A stretch of 64,000 nt of DNA from Zymoseptoria tritici IPO323. Taxonomy: Eukaryota; Ascomycota; Dothideomycetes; Mycosphaerellales; Mycosphaerellaceae. The notes under the pieces were generated by a model. That model was not told the origin of the DNA. It was given only the letters and a program-made list of their open reading frames with translations, and ran no database searches. The stretch covers positions 434,001-498,000 of the forward strand of contig NC_018202.1 of assembly GCF_000219625.1 (NCBI RefSeq), written 5' to 3'. The position numbers and the translations under genes are program-made. Below, piece by piece: positions 11,350 through 22,369 of this stretch (the stretch's first letter is position 1; every line of letters starts with the position of its first letter).

Positions 11350-11520
11350 TGTTGTGGATCATCAGACTGACCATTAGTGAAGTGCACGTGACTAGTGCCA
11401 AGGCATCCCCACACACAGATAGCTGAAGTGAGAATCTCACACTTGAGATTCTCTCTACATGACAATATATACCTGCTAATTAGAGGTCTTCTTCCACTTA
11501 GCTTAAGTCTAATTATAACA
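11350..11520 (+). repeat. 5' LTR of copia element
   Basis: The LTR is 171 bp and starts TGTTGTGG. It differs from the 3' LTR at 22 sites, all transitions. At 7 of the last 8 sites, from 11457 rightwards, this copy carries the mutated (TpA) state. Over the first 100 bp it carries the unmutated state everywhere. See the finding on complementary LTR halves. Confidence 0.95.
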
Positions 11521-11536
11521 GGTTATAAGCCCGGCG
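11521..11536 (+). other. Primer binding site, initiator-Met half-tRNA type
   Basis: GGTTATAAGCCC directly follows the 5' LTR. It complements the anticodon stem-loop of initiator methionine tRNA (GGGCUCAUAACC) with one G-to-A change. Drosophila copia is known to prime from this internal site after cleavage of the tRNA, so the element uses half-tRNA priming. The single mismatch is a TGA-to-TAA change of the RIP type. Confidence 0.75.
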
Positions 11537-11657
11537 TAACTACTGCACACTTAAGGAAGAATTGTCTGTTCTAAGCGCAGCTACTAGAACCTTACTATAC
11601 ACTATTTAGACAGTTAACTAGCGAGCCGAGAAAGAGCTAGTTACAATAATAGCCGCA

Positions 11658-14600
11658 ATGCAGGCTAATAAGTTTAAGACTACGAAGGAGAATAAAGTCC
11701 TAAGAAAGGGAAGCAACTTCTTAGACTAGTTAAGGATGCTTAAAGTAGCCCTTATAGATAAGGAGGTGTTAGGCTATGTCTTTTATAACATTCCCTAGTG
11801 CCCTGCCTAACTAAAGCTAGGAATTAAAGTTAGATATCCCTCTCTACTAACTAAGGAGAGTACTGCTTTATCCTCCTAGGCTCTAACTCCTTCCTAAAAA
11901 GAAGGAGGGGACACTCTAGTAACAGAACCTATTCTAACTAGTAGACTAAGACTAACTCCTCTCTAAGTCTGGCATAAGTATAACCTAATTGCATATAGGA
12001 TTGTTAGCAAAAGGATTAACTAATCTCTAAGGCCTAACTTTAGGGATATAGAGAAGACAGCTAAGGAACTATATAATACTATTACAGCTACCTATAGGCC
12101 TGTTGTAATTATAAACATTTATAACAGCCTAAGGATTCTTGGAATTAGTAACATTAAGATCTAAGGAACAAACACTTAGAAGTACTATAAGGACTTCTAG
12201 AAGTAGCATTACAAGTACATCTCTGTAACAGAACAATACTCTAGGTCTAAGAGCATTCTAGTCTTAAAGCTTACCTTTAGTAATAAGCAGATTAGGCTGT
12301 TCTTTATCTAGGGCCTCTACTATCTAGAATACCTAAGAAGCTAGAGACAATCCTATTATATTAAGAACACAACTCTTAAAGAGCTAATTACCTTATTAAT
12401 TAAGGAACCTCCTCTACAGACATAAAGGACAGCAGGAGGATTTAGGGGTGCTGTAGTAGATAATAATTAGTGTACTAAGTATACTTATTATATCTACACA
12501 AATGCAGATTGCTTTAAGAAGTACCCTAATAAGGCCCTAAAGTCCTAGGTATATAGAGGAAAAGGAGGATCTAACAAGGACAAGAAGAAGTCCTAAAACA
12601 AGAGCAAGAGACATAACAAGAAGGGAGGAAAGGGTGCTGCAGCAATTAAGCCTATCTCCTCTTCTAATATAGGCTTAGGCTCTAATTTAGACAGCTTATT
12701 TGTAGGAGCAGCAATTGCTGCCGCTAGAATACAAAGGAGTAACACTATTATCTAGGATTCTAGTACATTATACTACTTCTTTAATAATAAGTCCTAGTTC
12801 TTAGACCTTAAACCCCTAAAAACCCTAATTAGGTTCTCTTAAGCTATTAGACAAAGTATAGTTATATACTTAGGAAGTGTAAGGATTATAATAAAGTACA
12901 AGGGGAATAAGTTAAACATTACCTTGCAAGATGTGTTATACTCTCCTAACTCTAATTACAACCTTATCTTAGCAGAGACTCTCTAGCTAAAGTGCAAGGT
13001 CTACCTAGACAGGCTATCTTTATGCATTCTAAGGAATAACAAGAAGATAGGCAAGGTTTAGTCTACTTATAATATTCTAATCCTCTAAAATGCAACTGTC
13101 TCTCTCCCTAAGGGGAGTACTAAAGTTGCTTCTACAACTAACAGGAACATGTCCTATCTAGCCTTTGCTATGCCTAAGGCTAACATAACAAGATAGCACT
13201 AGAGACTAGGCTATATAGGGAACAAGATTCTTAGTATAACAAAGGCTTAAGTCTAAGGACTTAAGCAGATTAACATATCTATACTTAAGTACTATAAGCT
13301 ATACAAGCTTGCAAGGTTACAGAGAGTAGTATTAAGAACTCTAAGACTAACACCTTAATCCTTATTAGATAAGGTCTATATTAACATTATAGGACTAATC
13401 TTTCTACTAGACATCTTTAGATACAAGTACATCCTTATAATTACTAATGCAAAGTTAAGAAGGAGATAGGCTATCTTCTGCAAGCTTAAATTACAAGCTG
13501 CACAAATTATTAAGAAATAGACTACTAAGACATTTAACTAGTACAAAAAGATAGTTAAGATCTAGTTCTTAGATAGAGGAGGAGAGTTTAACAACAATAA
13601 TCTAATTACATTTGCAGAGAATAAGGGACTAAGATAGGATTTCTTAGCTCCCTATACTCTTAAGCAGAATAGAATTGCAGAATTATCTAACAAGGTTATC
13701 CTTAACAAGGCAAGAGCAATAATAATTAACTCTAGCCTACCTCTCCCTCTCTAGAGTTTTGCAGTTGCATATGCAATCTTCCTTACTAACAGGCTAGTAT
13801 GCCTATTAACTAACAAGATTCCTCTTTAGGAATTTAATTAAGATCTTAATACTAGAACTCTATATATTAATCTAATAAAGGTTAGGAGATTTAGATATAG
13901 AGCATATCTGCATAATTAGGGGAGACCTAATTTATAGAAGTTCTATCCTAGAGCAGAGAAATACTAGAATCTAGGATTCTAGGAGAACACTTTAACTAAC
14001 TATATAGTTTAGAAGTTTGAACTATCTACCCTTACTAGGTTTTAGCACAAGATTGTAACCTCTCCTTATGTAACATATAATAAGGATAAGGTATATAGCA
14101 CAATACCTACTGCCCTAGACTTCTAAGGGGAGAGTTTCCTACAACTAATGCAACCTATTGCTACAGAACAGGAAGTCTATACTATCTACACTAAGGATTA
14201 AGATTAGGGCCAGGATGCCTAAGGGCAAGATGCCTAACCTCTTACTACTTCTTATCTTTAAGAAGTAGAGAATATGTTTAATACTATGCAGAGAGAGAGA
14301 AACCAAGCCTCCCTTTTAATATCTTAGGGGGAGCAAACATTAGGTTAGGACATACAGTCCTAGGATAACTAACACAAGCAGTCTAAGCCTAATTAGCTAG
14401 AGGCTACTAAGCATAAAGAAGCCTCCTAGCTAGCTTAGGGGGAGTATGTTTCTAAAGAAACAGGAAGTCCTAAGGGATTCTAAGGAAGTCCTAAGGGATT
14501 CTAGGAGCAGGCTAATGCCTTATTAACACAGCTACAATATTAAGCATTAGCAGAGAATTGCCCTAAAAGGGAAGACCTCTAAGATTATACTATAACTCCC

Positions 14601-16313
14601 TTCCTAGACATTTATATTATAAGAAAGAGGAAAGTAGGGAGAAGCCCTAAGAGACCTAAGAAATTAGGTAATAAAGCAAGTCCTAAAAGCTTAGGCATAT
14701 TCAGACTCTTAAGAAGTAGAAGATTAGTTGTAAGAAAAGACTACAGCAAGATCTAGAAGATAGGACTTAAAGCAACAAATCCTAATCTGTCTAATCCTAA
14801 GACAGTTAAGGAAGCTCTCTCTAGATCTAACTACAAGGAATAGGAGAAAGCTATTATTAAGGAAGCTAAGTTACTTAAGTCTACAGGATGCCTTAAATAG
14901 AAACTTATTAGCACCCTCCTTAAGGGGAGAGTCCCTCTTATAGGGAAATAGGTCTTTAAGATTAAGGTGCTCCTAGATAGAACTGTAGAGAAGTATAAGG
15001 CTAGATAGACAGCTAGGGGATTTACATAAAGGAAGGGACTTAACTATATTAATACCTTTGCTCCTACCCTAAGAGCTGCAACAGGGAGAATACTTCTGTC
15101 CCTCTTAGTTAACTTTAGCTAGAAGAGGAGACAAGTTAATGTTAAGACTGCATTCCTAAATCCAAACCTAGATAAGCAGATCTTTATTAAGCTACTAGAG
15201 GGAGCTTATCTCTTTAAGAAAGATGCCTACAAGTACATTATACACGTTAAGAAAGGACTATATAGGCTTAAGCAGGCAGCTGCTCTCTAGCACTACGATG
15301 CTATAGACACTCTCTAAAAGCTTAGTCTAACAAGAACTATTAGTAATGCTTGCCTCTTTTAAGGGAAAGGCATCCTTGTTCTCCTTTATATAGATAACTT
15401 CTAGATCTTTAGACAGTTAGACTATAAGATTAACAAGCTAATTAAGGGATTAGAGCAGAAGTACACAATTAAGGTTGTTAATACTAATGTCTTTCTTAGA
15501 CTTTACCTAAAGGAAGGGAAAGATAGCTCTATATCTGTCTCTTAGGAACACTATTCTAGAGACAAACTTTAAGGATATAGTCTTAGCAATGCAAAGAGTG
15601 TTAAGTACCCCCTTAACACCCTCCTTAAACCCCTCTAGGATAAGGGAACAAAGGAGGACTATAATCTCTTTAACAAGATTATTAGGGAACTGCAACATCT
15701 GTTAAACTATACTAGACTAGATATTAGTTTTGCTGTTAACTACTATGCAAGGTTCCTTTAGAACCTAGGACCTTTGTATGTTTAGGCAGCTAAATATATC
15801 TAGAGATATGTTGCAGGCACAATTAATAAGTACCTTATGTATAGGAAAACTAAGGAGCAAATTTAGATTAAAGCATTCTTAGACTCTAACTTTGCTAGTA
15901 ATCCTAGCACATCTAGGTCTACCTTAGGAATGCTCTTTAAAATTGCAGGAGGCCTAGTTGTCTAGAGATCTTAACTGTAGAAAGAAGTAGTGCTATCTAG
16001 CACTAAGGCAGAGTACCTCTCTCTTACTAAGGCAACAAGAGAAGTAAATTAGGTAAGGAATCTTATTAATAAGCTCTAGCCCTTTACCTAGGCCGAAAGC
16101 ATTTCTACTATCCTTATTAAAGTAGACAATTAATTAGCTATTAGCCTTGTAGAAAACTATGCTAACTCTAAAAGATTAAGACATGTCTCTCTTAGGAACT
16201 ATTACTGCAGAGAGCAACATAACAAGGGGAGTATTAAGGTAGAGTTTATAAGGACAGACATGCAGCTTGCAGACTATCTAACAAAACCAAAATCCCTAAA
16301 CACTATCCTCTAA
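11658..16313 (+). pseudogene. copia gag-pol polyprotein, stop-riddled
   Basis: One frame from the ATG at 11658 to a TAA at 16311 can be followed throughout despite dozens of stops. Gag continues to about 12460. A CCHC zinc knuckle lies at 12471-12512 with its second Cys and its His turned to Tyr. The protease motif is near 12756 with DSG now DSS. Integrase runs about 13190-14000: the HRRLGHIG-like box is legible and two catalytic-region Asp are now Asn. The reverse transcriptase box is at 15136 (NVKTAFLNP, Asp to Asn) and 15387 (YIDN for YIDD). RNase H spans about 15880-16310 and ends in TDMQLAD. Every key-residue loss is a G-to-A or C-to-T transition, so mutation rather than deletion killed it. 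Confidence 0.93.
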
Positions 16314-17524
16314 TGTATAGATCCATAAATCTAGCAAAAAGATACTTATATGTCTATATTAGGCAGCTAACATAGACACATAAGAGAGGCTGATATAGGA
16401 ATTAAACCTGTAACCTTCTAATTTGTAGTCAGAAATCATACTACTAGACTAACTAGCCCTTAATAAGAAGAGGGAAATTGCTCTTAAATTTATGCCTTAA
16501 TACCTGCATTCCTACCTAAGAAGGATTCCCTCCCTAGAATTACACTATTTTATTTGTTACAAAACTAAGAAGTACAACACTTAGAACACTTATTTTATTC
16601 TTATCTGTACAAAGGAAAGGAGGCAACTACATACCTCTACAAAAGCATCTAAGAAACTATAAGAAAAACACCTAGCTAAAAGAAAACTTTTCTATAAAAA
16701 CCCAAAAGCATTAGAGCATGTCCTAGAACCTGCAGCCTGCCCCCCTAAAACTACTACTAAAAGACTAAGCTAATTCCCCTAGAATCTTAACTTAAAGCCT
16801 AGGAGAATATTAGTTTCTATTAGGGAAGAAGGGATTTTAAGGAGAACATATATAGGATGCTGTGCTACTAACTACTGCTTTATCTCTGCCTTGTTAGAGC
16901 TTAATATTTAGCTAAGAGGAGTCTAGTTATAGCACAACACAAATCCCTAAGGATTAGGAGTTATTAGACTAGGGTAGTTTTCTACTAGGAAGGCCTACTC
17001 CCTTAGGTTGTACAGCTCCTCTATTACTATGTTAATAAGGTCTATAGTAAGGAGATCCTTATTAAGCTTAGCTATAAAGTTATTAAAGCAAGCTACAAAA
17101 GAGAAGGGACCCTAAGCCCTAACATTTACTCTGTTGTAGTGTCTATTTATCTCTCCTCTAATAAGTTAATATATAGTCTAATATGCTATAGAACTATCTT
17201 TATAGATCTATAGGAGATCTCTACTACTAACAGCTCTTGCTTTATCGATAACTTGCTAGAAGGTTTTCCTAGGGACAGAGAAAGCTACTCTTCTTCTAGA
17301 AGCTATAGCTAGTAATGTAGATTGTGTTGTTAATAGCTATAAGGGATAGATAATAGATTAGCTAATAAATTAGCTAAATAGATAAGAGGTGTAGATTGTA
17401 AAGTAGAGGAATGAAAAAGCTAGAAGAAGATGCTTTTTAACAAGCTAAAGCCGAGCATTAGCTACGTAGTAGGTAAATACCTGCTATATTTAGGTAACAG
17501 ACAGCTCGTAATAATGCAGCTGCT
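16314..17524 (+). other. copia 3' non-coding region
   Basis: About 1.2 kb between the end of pol and the purine tract. This is long for a copia element. I find no reading frame that looks like an envelope or other extra gene once probable RIP stops are ignored, and no internal repeat. Confidence 0.5.
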
Positions 17525-17534
17525 AATAGGGGAG
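17525..17534 (+). other. Polypurine tract of copia element
   Basis: AATAGGGGAG immediately precedes the TG of the 3' LTR, the expected place of the plus-strand primer. Confidence 0.8.
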
Positions 17535-17705
17535 TGTTATAGATTATCAGACTAACTATTAGTGAAGTGCACGTAACTAGTGCCAAGGCATCCCTACATA
17601 TAGATAGCTAAAGTAAGAATCTTATACTTAAGATTCTCTCTGCATAACAATATATACCTGCCAATCAGAGGTCTTCTTCCACTTAGCTTGAGTCCAATCA
17701 CAACA
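17535..17705 (+). repeat. 3' LTR of copia element
   Basis: The LTR is 171 bp and ends CACAACA. Relative to the 5' LTR it carries the mutated state at all 14 variable sites in its first 96 bp and at one more (17646). It is clean from there to its end. The GCATC duplication follows at 17706-17710. Confidence 0.95.
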
Positions 17706-17739
17706 GCATCACGTGCCGGGCTTAAGTAAGCGAGAACGC

Positions 17740-17957
17740 GAGACGGGACGGGAGTCTCGTCCGCCGCCACTTCACTTCTCCTCCTCCCACCGAGCTGCCA
17801 CGAAGACGCAGCCGGCAATGCTTCAGACGATACCCCCATAACGAAGATTTCGAGGCAGACTTAGCCTTCTCCGCGTCCACCAAAGCCTCGCCTTCCTCCT
17901 CAAACCTCAACTACCAAGATCCCGCAAGATTTCACCCGCCGGACGTGCCTTGAACTG
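17740..17957 (+). pseudogene. Exon-like fragment of unknown gene beside copia
   Basis: Plus-strand frame ending TGA at about 17955 with acidic/Ser-rich composition (NEDFEADLAFSASTKASP). It lies just right of the copia insertion, so the insertion may have separated it from its start. No ATG is available in frame close to the element and no family is recognised. An overlapping minus-strand frame (17722-17910) is the alternative. Confidence 0.3.
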
Positions 17958-18290
17958 GGCATCAGCAAGCTATTGTCCAATGACCTGAAACCTCTGGAAA
18001 GAGTGCTGTCCAGCTGGGATTGGAGAATGAGCTTTCAAGCGCAAGGCGAATGCGGCGATTAAGCGGGTGTAGGCGGATCTGCGAGCAAGATCCGCAGAGC
18101 TCAGCGGCATTATTAAAGAGCTTGAAGATGCATGATCGAAGAGCTTGAAGATGTTAGCACGCCGGACATCAATCTCGTACGAAGACGGATCCTCAGCCCG
18201 AGTCGCCTGCAATATCGCGAACGACAACCTCCGGCCGAGCTTATGCGCGACACGCAAATGCCCACCATCATGGAGGACAAGACCTCTCTG
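17950..18290 (+). pseudogene. Degraded shugoshin-like copy
   Basis: This stretch aligns with the shugoshin-like gene at 24738-25298. ATCAGCAAGCTA matches ATCAGCAAGCTA-type sequence at about 24876. GGATTGGAGAATGAGCT is shared with 25051. The block ending in a repeated GAAGAGCTTGAAGATG corresponds to 25147. A duplication of that 16-mer and several indels destroy the frame. From about 18213 a block containing GCGCGACACGCAAATGCCCA is also found near 26710, so the relic extends beyond the part retained in the 24738 gene. It is non-functional. Confidence 0.6.
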
Positions 18291-19054
18291 CGACCGACTT
18301 ATCTGTACTGTGGCCCTCGAATACCATACTACCTCCACGGCTGTGCAGTGCGTAAAGTCAAGAGAAGTTGGGAAAATAGTGACCGAGGTGCATTGAGGAA
18401 GAAGGATGTCCAGACGAGGGCAAGGCGAGGTGTGTAGAGGAGAACATGTTCTACTAGCAGCATACACAAGCGGATCTTCTCATGTTTCGATAGCATCCGA
18501 CTCCTGTCATCATCTTCGGCGGCAAGCAGTTGTACTTGCGATCGAGTTCAAAGCGTCTCTCCGGCCGTGCAAATCCTTTCCACTAGCCCGTTCGTGATCT
18601 CGGTGCAAGTTGAAGAAGGCTGCAATGCCAAATTGCTTGGAGAAGGGAGTGGAACTGCTAATCTTACTAAGCTCAGTACTGGGCGTGACGGCCGAGTTGG
18701 TGCTTGCCTCGACCGAGTCTGCGCCGGCTCACGCTGCCGTATGCTACTGCTAGAAGTCCATCTGCTGGTGAGCCTGACAACATCTACGTTGCCTCCACGT
18801 GTACTGGCCATTCTCCAGCCGGAAGACACGACTCGACCCTGTCCTGCCGATGTGGAGGAGTGGACTAGCAAGGCCAACAAGCGTGCCAGCATCTTCAGCC
18901 ACGTCTCTTCCGGCCCGAGCCAGATAACAAGCCCTGTTAGGGAGCAGCACCGACATTGGCCGCGAAGCATCAGCTGGTCGGCGGTTCATCACGGTCATGA
19001 TGTATCGTTTCCCCCAGCAATGTCACTTTGTGCTCGGATATCGGGGAATGAAAC
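18291..19054. other. No clear gene
   Basis: A plus frame (18567-19235, 222 codons) and a minus frame (18548-18970, 140 codons) overlap antisense. Neither shows a motif, and the plus frame conflicts with the better reading at 19055. I leave both uncalled. Confidence 0.3.
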
Positions 19055-19223
19055 GTGCAGTCCCGCCGGCGCACAAGCCGAACGATCGAGAATCTCACGA
19101 TCGGACGAGAGGAAGCCGCAAGAAGACTTGATGCATGGCGGCGTTTGTACAAGCAAACTCACTCATCAGGAGTGCCGACCTCAGCTTGCTCCGACATCAT
19201 TTTGGGGGAGATGTGGCCCCCAG
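19055..19223 (+). CDS. Putative exon of unknown gene
   Basis: The frame from 19055 reads TIGREEAARRLDAWRRLYKQ, an amphipathic charged helix, and continues to a good donor, CCCCCAG|GTAAAG, at 19224. The acceptor exon is not identified. Unknown family; it may be a remnant of a gene lost downstream. Confidence 0.3.
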
Positions 19224-19409
19224 GTAAAGTACTGAGGAGCCCGAGCTTGCGAGGCCAGCGACGGGCATACGATACCCGAGTGCGTGAGGTATCATCCCCT
19301 GCCCGCAGCGGCGAGAGCAGAAAAACCTGTCACGGCAGGCCGCGGGCGCCTTTCCCTTGCCAAGAACGCTAGCGGTATTCTGGTCTTTCCTTTCCCCTCT
19401 CCACGCATC

Positions 19410-19490
19410 GTCCACCGTCTCGAACTTCACCCGCCCTCACCATCTCCGAACTTCACCATCTCCGAATCTCACCATCTCGAACTTCATCTT
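19410..19490 (+). repeat. Short imperfect tandem repeat upstream of the 19532 gene
   Basis: Units resembling CTCCGAACTTCACCAT recur about five times with variable length. It lies 40-120 bp before the ATG, in the likely promoter or 5' UTR. The strand is C/T-rich, as is common upstream of fungal start codons. Confidence 0.55.
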
Positions 19491-19531
19491 ACATTCTCCA
19501 CGAATCTCAGCTCTGCAGTCTCAAAGATACC

Positions 19532-20061
19532 ATGCAATGGTCCAGCCTCGTCGACACGTTCTGCACCGCCCGCATGCCGCCGTCCGCTGCGTGTCCACCA
19601 ACAACACCGAACCGCAAGCTCCTGCTCGCGCTGTCCACATTGGTCGCATCCATCTCGCTTTTCACGATCGCTGTGTCAATGACGGACGCCATCATTCGCA
19701 AGGGTATGCATCAAAACCACTCCTTCACTCTGCATTGCCAGACGTCCATCACCTGACAACTGCAGCGAGTTTGACGCGACTGCGCCAAATCTCCGCAACG
19801 GTCCATCATCGAACCCACGCCGTCATCAAGCCCATCACTTTGACCAGCGTTGGCCCTACCACCTACAAAGCTACACTTCTTCGAGCTCGCACCCGCGTGG
19901 CGGCGGCTTTGAGTCACTCGATCGACTTTATCCTTCGCATCTCTGCTTCCACCGTCACCTCGCTCAGCGCTGGACATATCACGTGTGAAGCTGCTAGTCT
20001 CCGAGCCTTCACCAGCGTAGCAACCGCATCGACCGACCCTTTCAACTACGCTTCTTCATGA
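19532..20061 (+). CDS. Two-exon membrane-anchored repeat protein, family member A
   Basis: Exon 1 (19532-19703) and exon 2 (19766-20061) flank a 62-nt intron with GTATGC donor, CCTGAC branch and TGCAG acceptor. Splicing gives 155 codons ending TGA. Exon 1 encodes a short Cys/Pro segment (MPPSAACPPTTP) and one membrane span (STLVASISLFTIAV) ending TDAIIRK. Exon 2 encodes two degenerate repeats of about 36 residues (TYKATLLRARTRVAAAL..FI; CEAASLRAFTSVATA). The same exon structure, intron position and phase occur in the minus-strand gene at 34526-35112, which is strong support that this is a real gene. Start choice: the ATG at 19532 is the first in frame; a second, at MPPS, aligns better with the paralogue. 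Function unknown. Confidence 0.65.
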
Positions 20062-21179
20062 ATGCCGTAATCTTGATCAACGCCTCTTCCGCGGACATGC
20101 GAGTCTGCTCCGCAGCATCTACCTTGCGCTGTTCGCTTGCAGGGAGGAAAGGTCGGCCTCAGCTTAAGATCGTCTCCATCAACCGCGTCACTCTCGCGGC
20201 CGTCCCTTGCTCATTCGTCTAATAACACTGGGTCTATTGGCGCTTCTGCTTAAGCTTTCGCTCTCGCTCCTCTTACTCTGCTCTCGCTTCGTCTCCCTCT
20301 CCCTTTCTCTAGCGCCTTCCTTCACCTATCTATCCCCTAGCCCGTCTCCTCGATCTCCCCGTCATCCCCAACGTCAGTCTCAGCGTCATCCATAGCCAAA
20401 CCATCGTGCGGACCAAGGTCTGCTGCATAGCCAATCTCGTCATCCTGAGTCTCCTCGGTTCTCTCTAATCCCGAGCTCTCGGCGTGCTGGAGCAGGTTGT
20501 TTGCGTGACGTTCGACCTCTAAGCCTCTTGAACCTGGAGCGTCCTAAGAGTTAGGTACCTGCATTCTGCTGTCAGCTACAGGTAATCTAGACGTAGCCAG
20601 CGATTTTAGGATGAAGTCCTTGCGACATAATTGAAGAAGGAGCTATGCTTTCTTATCTAGGGGTAGACCCCCTAGGACCCCCCTTTGCCTGCCGGCGGCC
20701 GTCGTGTTTAAGACAGAGCGGAGTCATGTGCAGTCTGTGTCACGTGACCGAGACATTTTTCAACTTTGGCTGTGAGCCAATCAAACCTTAATCCGTTTTT
20801 TCAAAAGCAGTCGACTATCATAGGGCCTTCGGCCCAATAAGGTGCAGACATAAGGTACGGGCCGCGACCGGAGAGCGAGAGCCGAATTTGAGGCTGATGG
20901 CAGATGGCGTCAGGGCACGTTTGGTGATCATACCATCCCACAACAATAAGGTCCCTTAATAACACCAACGGCCGAGCCCACCGCTGAACAACTCGCTATC
21001 ACGACAAACACATACCGCAGAAGACCTCCAGTGCCTACTACTTCGGAGGAAAGCTCACATCCACCTCCGCGCATTTTCCCGCATTCCCGTGTCTCCACCG
21101 AACGTCTCACGCCGATATCACCGTCCGAATCGTTAATCATGTCGCACTCGTAGCTGAACAAGAAGAGGAGGCAGGTTCT
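20062..21179. other. Intergenic, pyrimidine-rich block and small palindromes
   Basis: 20220-20400 is strongly C/T-rich on the plus strand. Around 20660-20690 lies an imperfect palindrome (CTAGGGGTAGACCCCCTAG), and at 20822-20835 a GGGCC-TTC-GGCCC hairpin that could act in RNA. A minus-strand frame at 20928-21161 is unrecognised. No gene is supported. Confidence 0.35.
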
Positions 21180-22090
21180 TGTAGATCTCTCCGACGAGCT
21201 AGGTCTTCCTAGGCTTTGCTCTCGATAATAAACAGCCGACTTCCTTTAGATCAAAGCGACGTACTTGTCGAAGATTGCGACCTTCGAAGGACACTACGGA
21301 CCCGGATGTCGCATTATACGCGGAGAAGAAGATGGAGTCGAGAATGTAGTAAGCGGTAGAGAAGGGCGATGTTAGTAGAACGCTATTAATACTACGGCCG
21401 GAACTAATAAGAGTACGCGAGCATAAGTTAGCGACGAGCGCGACACGTATAGATAGCTACTACGCGAGAAGCAAGAAGTAAGTTGTCGGGTTATATAAGG
21501 GAGGAGATAAGATCGTAGACACGCGGAGGAGGAGTAATGTAACTACTATAGAAACGCCTTATACGGCTACTACAACCTAGGGCCTTAGAGAAGAAGCGAA
21601 CGCCTCCTTATAAGTCTCTCGGTCCGCAAAGTTGCGCTCCTACTTTCTAGACGAAATTAGTAACGACGCGGAGACGGCGTTCGATACTACAAATCGATCG
21701 TACGAGGCGTTACGGAAAGATAATATAGTTGGATCCTCGGGTACAGGCGCGACAGGCTAGTCGTTGAATTGGCGAGCAATGTAACGATCCTTTCTACTAC
21801 TATTTTAATCCGACACGAGCAGCTAGAGAGGTTCGCGGGTCTCGTGCTATAAGTAGCTAGTTGCAAATGTTACGACTTAAGATGCGACACGAGCAACGGC
21901 GAGGGCGGAGTAAGGGAGGTTAAGGGCCAGAGAATATAGATGCGAGAGTCGGACGTTAATAAGTTGGAGATCGCTTCGGGCGGGAAAGAACGCGAGCACA
22001 AATCTGGGCGGAATGTAGACAGGCCAAAGTCGCACGGAGATAAGAAGTTCTATTGTGGATAGACAACTTTACGGAAGAAACGAGGACAAG
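21180..22090. repeat. RIP-affected relic, partial
   Basis: TpA-rich and stop-rich with depleted TCA/CCA and TGA/TGG, but less extreme than the other blocks: some TGG and TGA remain, for example near 21735 and 21765. No transposon domain could be read. The composition returns to normal by about 22100. Confidence 0.45.
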
Positions 22091-22369
22091 GGTTATTACG
22101 ATGACGGGAACCGAGCGAATCTCCAGCACCGCCTGCGTTAAGGAGCATGCCCGACATTAGTACCGCTCGCTACGGTAGTCTACGACCGACCCGGCGATAG
22201 AGAGAACAAGACAGTGACAATGCCAAACCAAAATACAGAAGGTTTTGCAGGTATTAAGTACTGCGCGAAGCACACTGCAGGGGATACTAATGTACTAAGG
22301 CACATCACGAAGAAAATCAGAGCCTTCACTTTGTCCGGTTGAGCCGGGCACGCCATCGCGACTGCCTGG

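Larger units (their letters stand above)
11350..17705 (+). mobile_element. Ty1/copia LTR retrotransposon, full length, RIP-inactivated
   Basis: This 6356-bp element has two 171-bp LTRs starting TGTT and ending AACA, a GCATC target duplication, a primer site right after the 5' LTR, a purine tract right before the 3' LTR, and one long gag-pol whose domain order (gag, zinc knuckle, protease, integrase, reverse transcriptase, RNase H) defines Ty1/copia. Nearly every Trp and many Gln codons are now TAG or TAA. CpG is nearly absent from the interior, unlike the other RIP blocks in the window, so this copy has a different composition or mutation history. It is non-autonomous and dead. Confidence 0.95.

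Noticed and set aside
15507..15698. 63-codon minus-strand frame inside copia pol
   Set aside because: Antisense shadow of the reverse transcriptase region.
11456..17650. Extra envelope-like gene in the copia element
   Set aside because: The 1.2 kb after pol shows no frame with a membrane span or signal peptide even when RIP stops are ignored.
18567..19235. 222-codon plus-strand frame
   Set aside because: Composition is uneven and it conflicts in phase with the 19055 reading, which ends at a good splice donor. There is no recognisable domain.
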